A stretch of DNA of 64,000 bases, taken from positions 6,201,001 through 6,265,000 of the forward strand of contig NC_092579.1 of the NCBI RefSeq assembly GCF_037975245.1, read 5' to 3'. The position numbers and the translations under genes were made by a program. Source of the stretch: Apostichopus japonicus (Eukaryota > Echinodermata > Holothuroidea > Aspidochirotida > Stichopodidae). This document shows positions 62,096 through 64,000 of this stretch, piece by piece (the first letter of the stretch is position 1; every line of letters starts with the position of its first letter). A model generated the notes under the pieces. It ran no database searches, was not told where the DNA came from, and saw only the letters and a list, made by a program, of their open reading frames with translations.

Positions 62096-62990
62096 TAAAT
62101 GTCAAATGGGTGCATTCTGAAGCATATTTAGATTATAAGTAGCTTTAAACGCAAGATTGTGCTAATAAATAGTAACTCCATAATTCCCCAACAGCTGCAT
62201 GAGGTTCGCCGTGGAGGGACTGCTGGTATGTTTGACCGGCAAAAATCTGTTTAGAAGAAAAAGTAGTCTCGAATTTTCCATAAAGACAATCTGTAGCACA
62301 AGCGAGGTGGGCCCTGCAACACCGCATACTATGAAGAAGCTGAACAATCATGCGATCCAGCTTTACTCTCATAATTCGGTAACATTTTTATTTGAGATAA
62401 AAGTTGTCATACTTTAGAGGTGAAACGTCAAAAATATGAGAAGAAACATCATGTCTGTATCTCTTAATAAAACGTCGAAATTTCGAGATAAAATGTTGCA
62501 TTCTTGACAGTTAAATGTCAAAGAGAAGCAACTTCCGAGATAAAACGTCGAAATGTCACGTCACTTAGTTGTAAGTGAGATACAATGTCAAAGTTTGCAG
62601 ATCATACTGTCAAAATTCTCGGAATGTCATAGAATAAACAGCTAGCATGGCAAGGCGTCAAACTTTCGAGATGAAATGTCAAAAACTTCAAATAATAAGT
62701 ACAAAATATCGACATAAAACTCCATATTTCAAATGAAAAAGCCGTCTTAAAAGGCGGCGAAATTTCCAAAATGAGGCACAGAATTGCAAGCAAGCTTAAA
62801 CGCCCAAATGCCCAATATTCCAGATAATACGTGACAATTATGAAATAAAGCGTCGAAATTTGAGATGAGTTGTCGGATTCTGTTAGATGAACACTTCAGA
62901 CGTGAAATATAGTGCATTCTTAAGGCATATTTAAATTAGATCTATAATTAGATTTGCACGGAAGGTTGTGCTGATAACTAGGCCTATTTG
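62096..62990. repeat. Decayed repeat block with GTCGAAATTTCGAGATAAAA words
   Basis: The outer parts (about 62105-62170 and 62910-62980) are diverged copies of one another: GTGCATTCT, GGCATATTTA, GTTGTGCTGATAA-like blocks. Between them (62415-62880) variants of ACGTCGAAATTTCGAGATAA recur every 25-60 bp. Confidence 0.55.
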
Positions 62991-64000
62991 ATTTTCCTAT
63001 GTGGGATTGACAGGTAAGGGGGCCCAGCGGGGGTGGGGTGGGTACTAGTACGCCCTCACATCTCCTGGATAATAGTTTAGAAGAAAAAAAGGTTCAGAAG
63101 GGACAATCAAGTCCGCATTAAGGACCCTATGGGAGAGAAAAAACCGAAGACGCAAAAAACATATAATGGCGCCCCTGGAGGCCGAAGCAGACGTTGGCTG
63201 AAGCTAACCACAGCTGATTAAATATGTCCCTTCGTTAAAACTGATCAAACCTAACTTATTCCAGTTCAACGAAGTAGATATAATTTCACATAATGTAATT
63301 CAATGTCCGAAATATTGTAATCACGGATAGCGGTAAGTTCGCAGAGAGGTAAATGTAAATATTATGGAAATCCGAGACATCCGAAACAAAAAATAACGTT
63401 CCAACCAGATCTGATGACAACGAAACGATTAAAGAGCATGCATGCAGCGACCAAAAGAAACAAGTAAACTCGCATTGCTGATGTGGTTTCTTTGTTAATG
63501 AAGTTGTAAGGTTCTGTTAATTCCTCCGTAGCATTGTTTTATTATTAGTTCTTAGTTAAAGAAAGTACTACTTCTTAAGGTCACCTTCATAGCATTAGGA
63601 AAGTTCTTCTGAAAACCTACAAATGAGCTGCTGGTAACTTTCGTTGACGGATATTACTCTCTTCCACATATTTCGAACAGTCAAGGGTAAATGTACCCTG
63701 CACCATTAACCTTGGCTTCCGCCCCCTCCCCCCCCCCCCCCCCCCCCGCGGTTCCCTTCCATGATAAGTGTTCGCCGTGCAATTCCTCAAATTGAGAAAG
63801 GTGTGGAGAGAAAAGTGAATACTTTTGTATCAACAAAATGTGACTAGCGCCGTTGAAAAGACTTTCTAAAATTAAGCAAGATTATTTCAGATACGATTGG
63901 AGGAGTTGGGCGGGGCTTAGTTCAAAAGCAGTGATCGAATTTTAATATTATCTCGCTCCACCCACCTTTTGAAGGCTATCCGATATAGGCGATGACTTCA
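62991..64000. other. End of window, no recognised gene
   Basis: Nothing recognised. A C-run of about 19 bases lies at 63729-63747. Confidence 0.5.

Noticed and set aside
1-64000. CRISPR array, bacterial operon or phage-like system
   Set aside because: Tandem repeats lack unique spacers of regular size, and exon structure and repeats are those of an animal genome.

Overview
The window is animal (metazoan) nuclear DNA, AT-rich, with long GT-AG introns and many transposon remnants. It holds one recognisable cellular gene on the + strand, the orthologue of the vertebrate RICH / nadrin RhoGAPs (ARHGAP17, ARHGAP44, related to SH3BP1). The gene is split over at least 15 coding exons between 22583 and 57728, with a second, alternative last exon at 51654-51750. 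Together with the repeat types (DIRS retroelement, tRNA-headed SINEs, hAT, Harbinger and TTAA-flanked MITEs, LINE 3' ends with an ATT tail), the sequence looks like a marine deuterostome invertebrate, possibly an echinoderm. That placement is inference and I cannot name the species.

Layout. 1-3085: right-hand part of a DIRS-type tyrosine-recombinase retrotransposon, with reverse transcriptase/RNase H and recombinase in overlapping frames and its internal complementary repeat and right terminal repeat. 3086-22582: no gene recognised. This stretch is occupied by copies of a ~365-bp TTAA-flanked MITE (one split by a 2.4-kb Harbinger-like element, another split by a 1.2-kb foldback-like element), a SINE-like cluster, a pentamer-rich satellite carrying a hAT MITE, and a 175-bp tandem array. 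22583-45779: fourteen exons encoding the BAR domain, the RhoGAP domain and the start of the proline-rich tail, with introns carrying a hAT element, SINEs, a LINE 3' end and MITEs. 45780-56794: an 11-kb intron containing the short alternative last exon, a second hAT-type element, a ~0.9-kb array of a 19-bp minisatellite and a 67-bp x 4 tandem repeat. 56795-57728: the long last exon, followed by 3' UTR. 58620-64000: no gene recognised, one repetitive block near 62.1-63.0 kb.

How the gene works. The exons encode a membrane-curvature-binding BAR domain, a RhoGAP domain with its arginine finger and other key residues intact, and a proline-rich tail for SH3 partners. The long isoform ends in a class I PDZ ligand (-ESTNL), closely matching the -ESTAL end of vertebrate RICH proteins. 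The short isoform stops after 31 different proline/arginine-rich residues and lacks the PDZ ligand. The first coding exon (expected to encode about 18-20 residues at the BAR N-terminus) was not found and probably lies upstream of the window.
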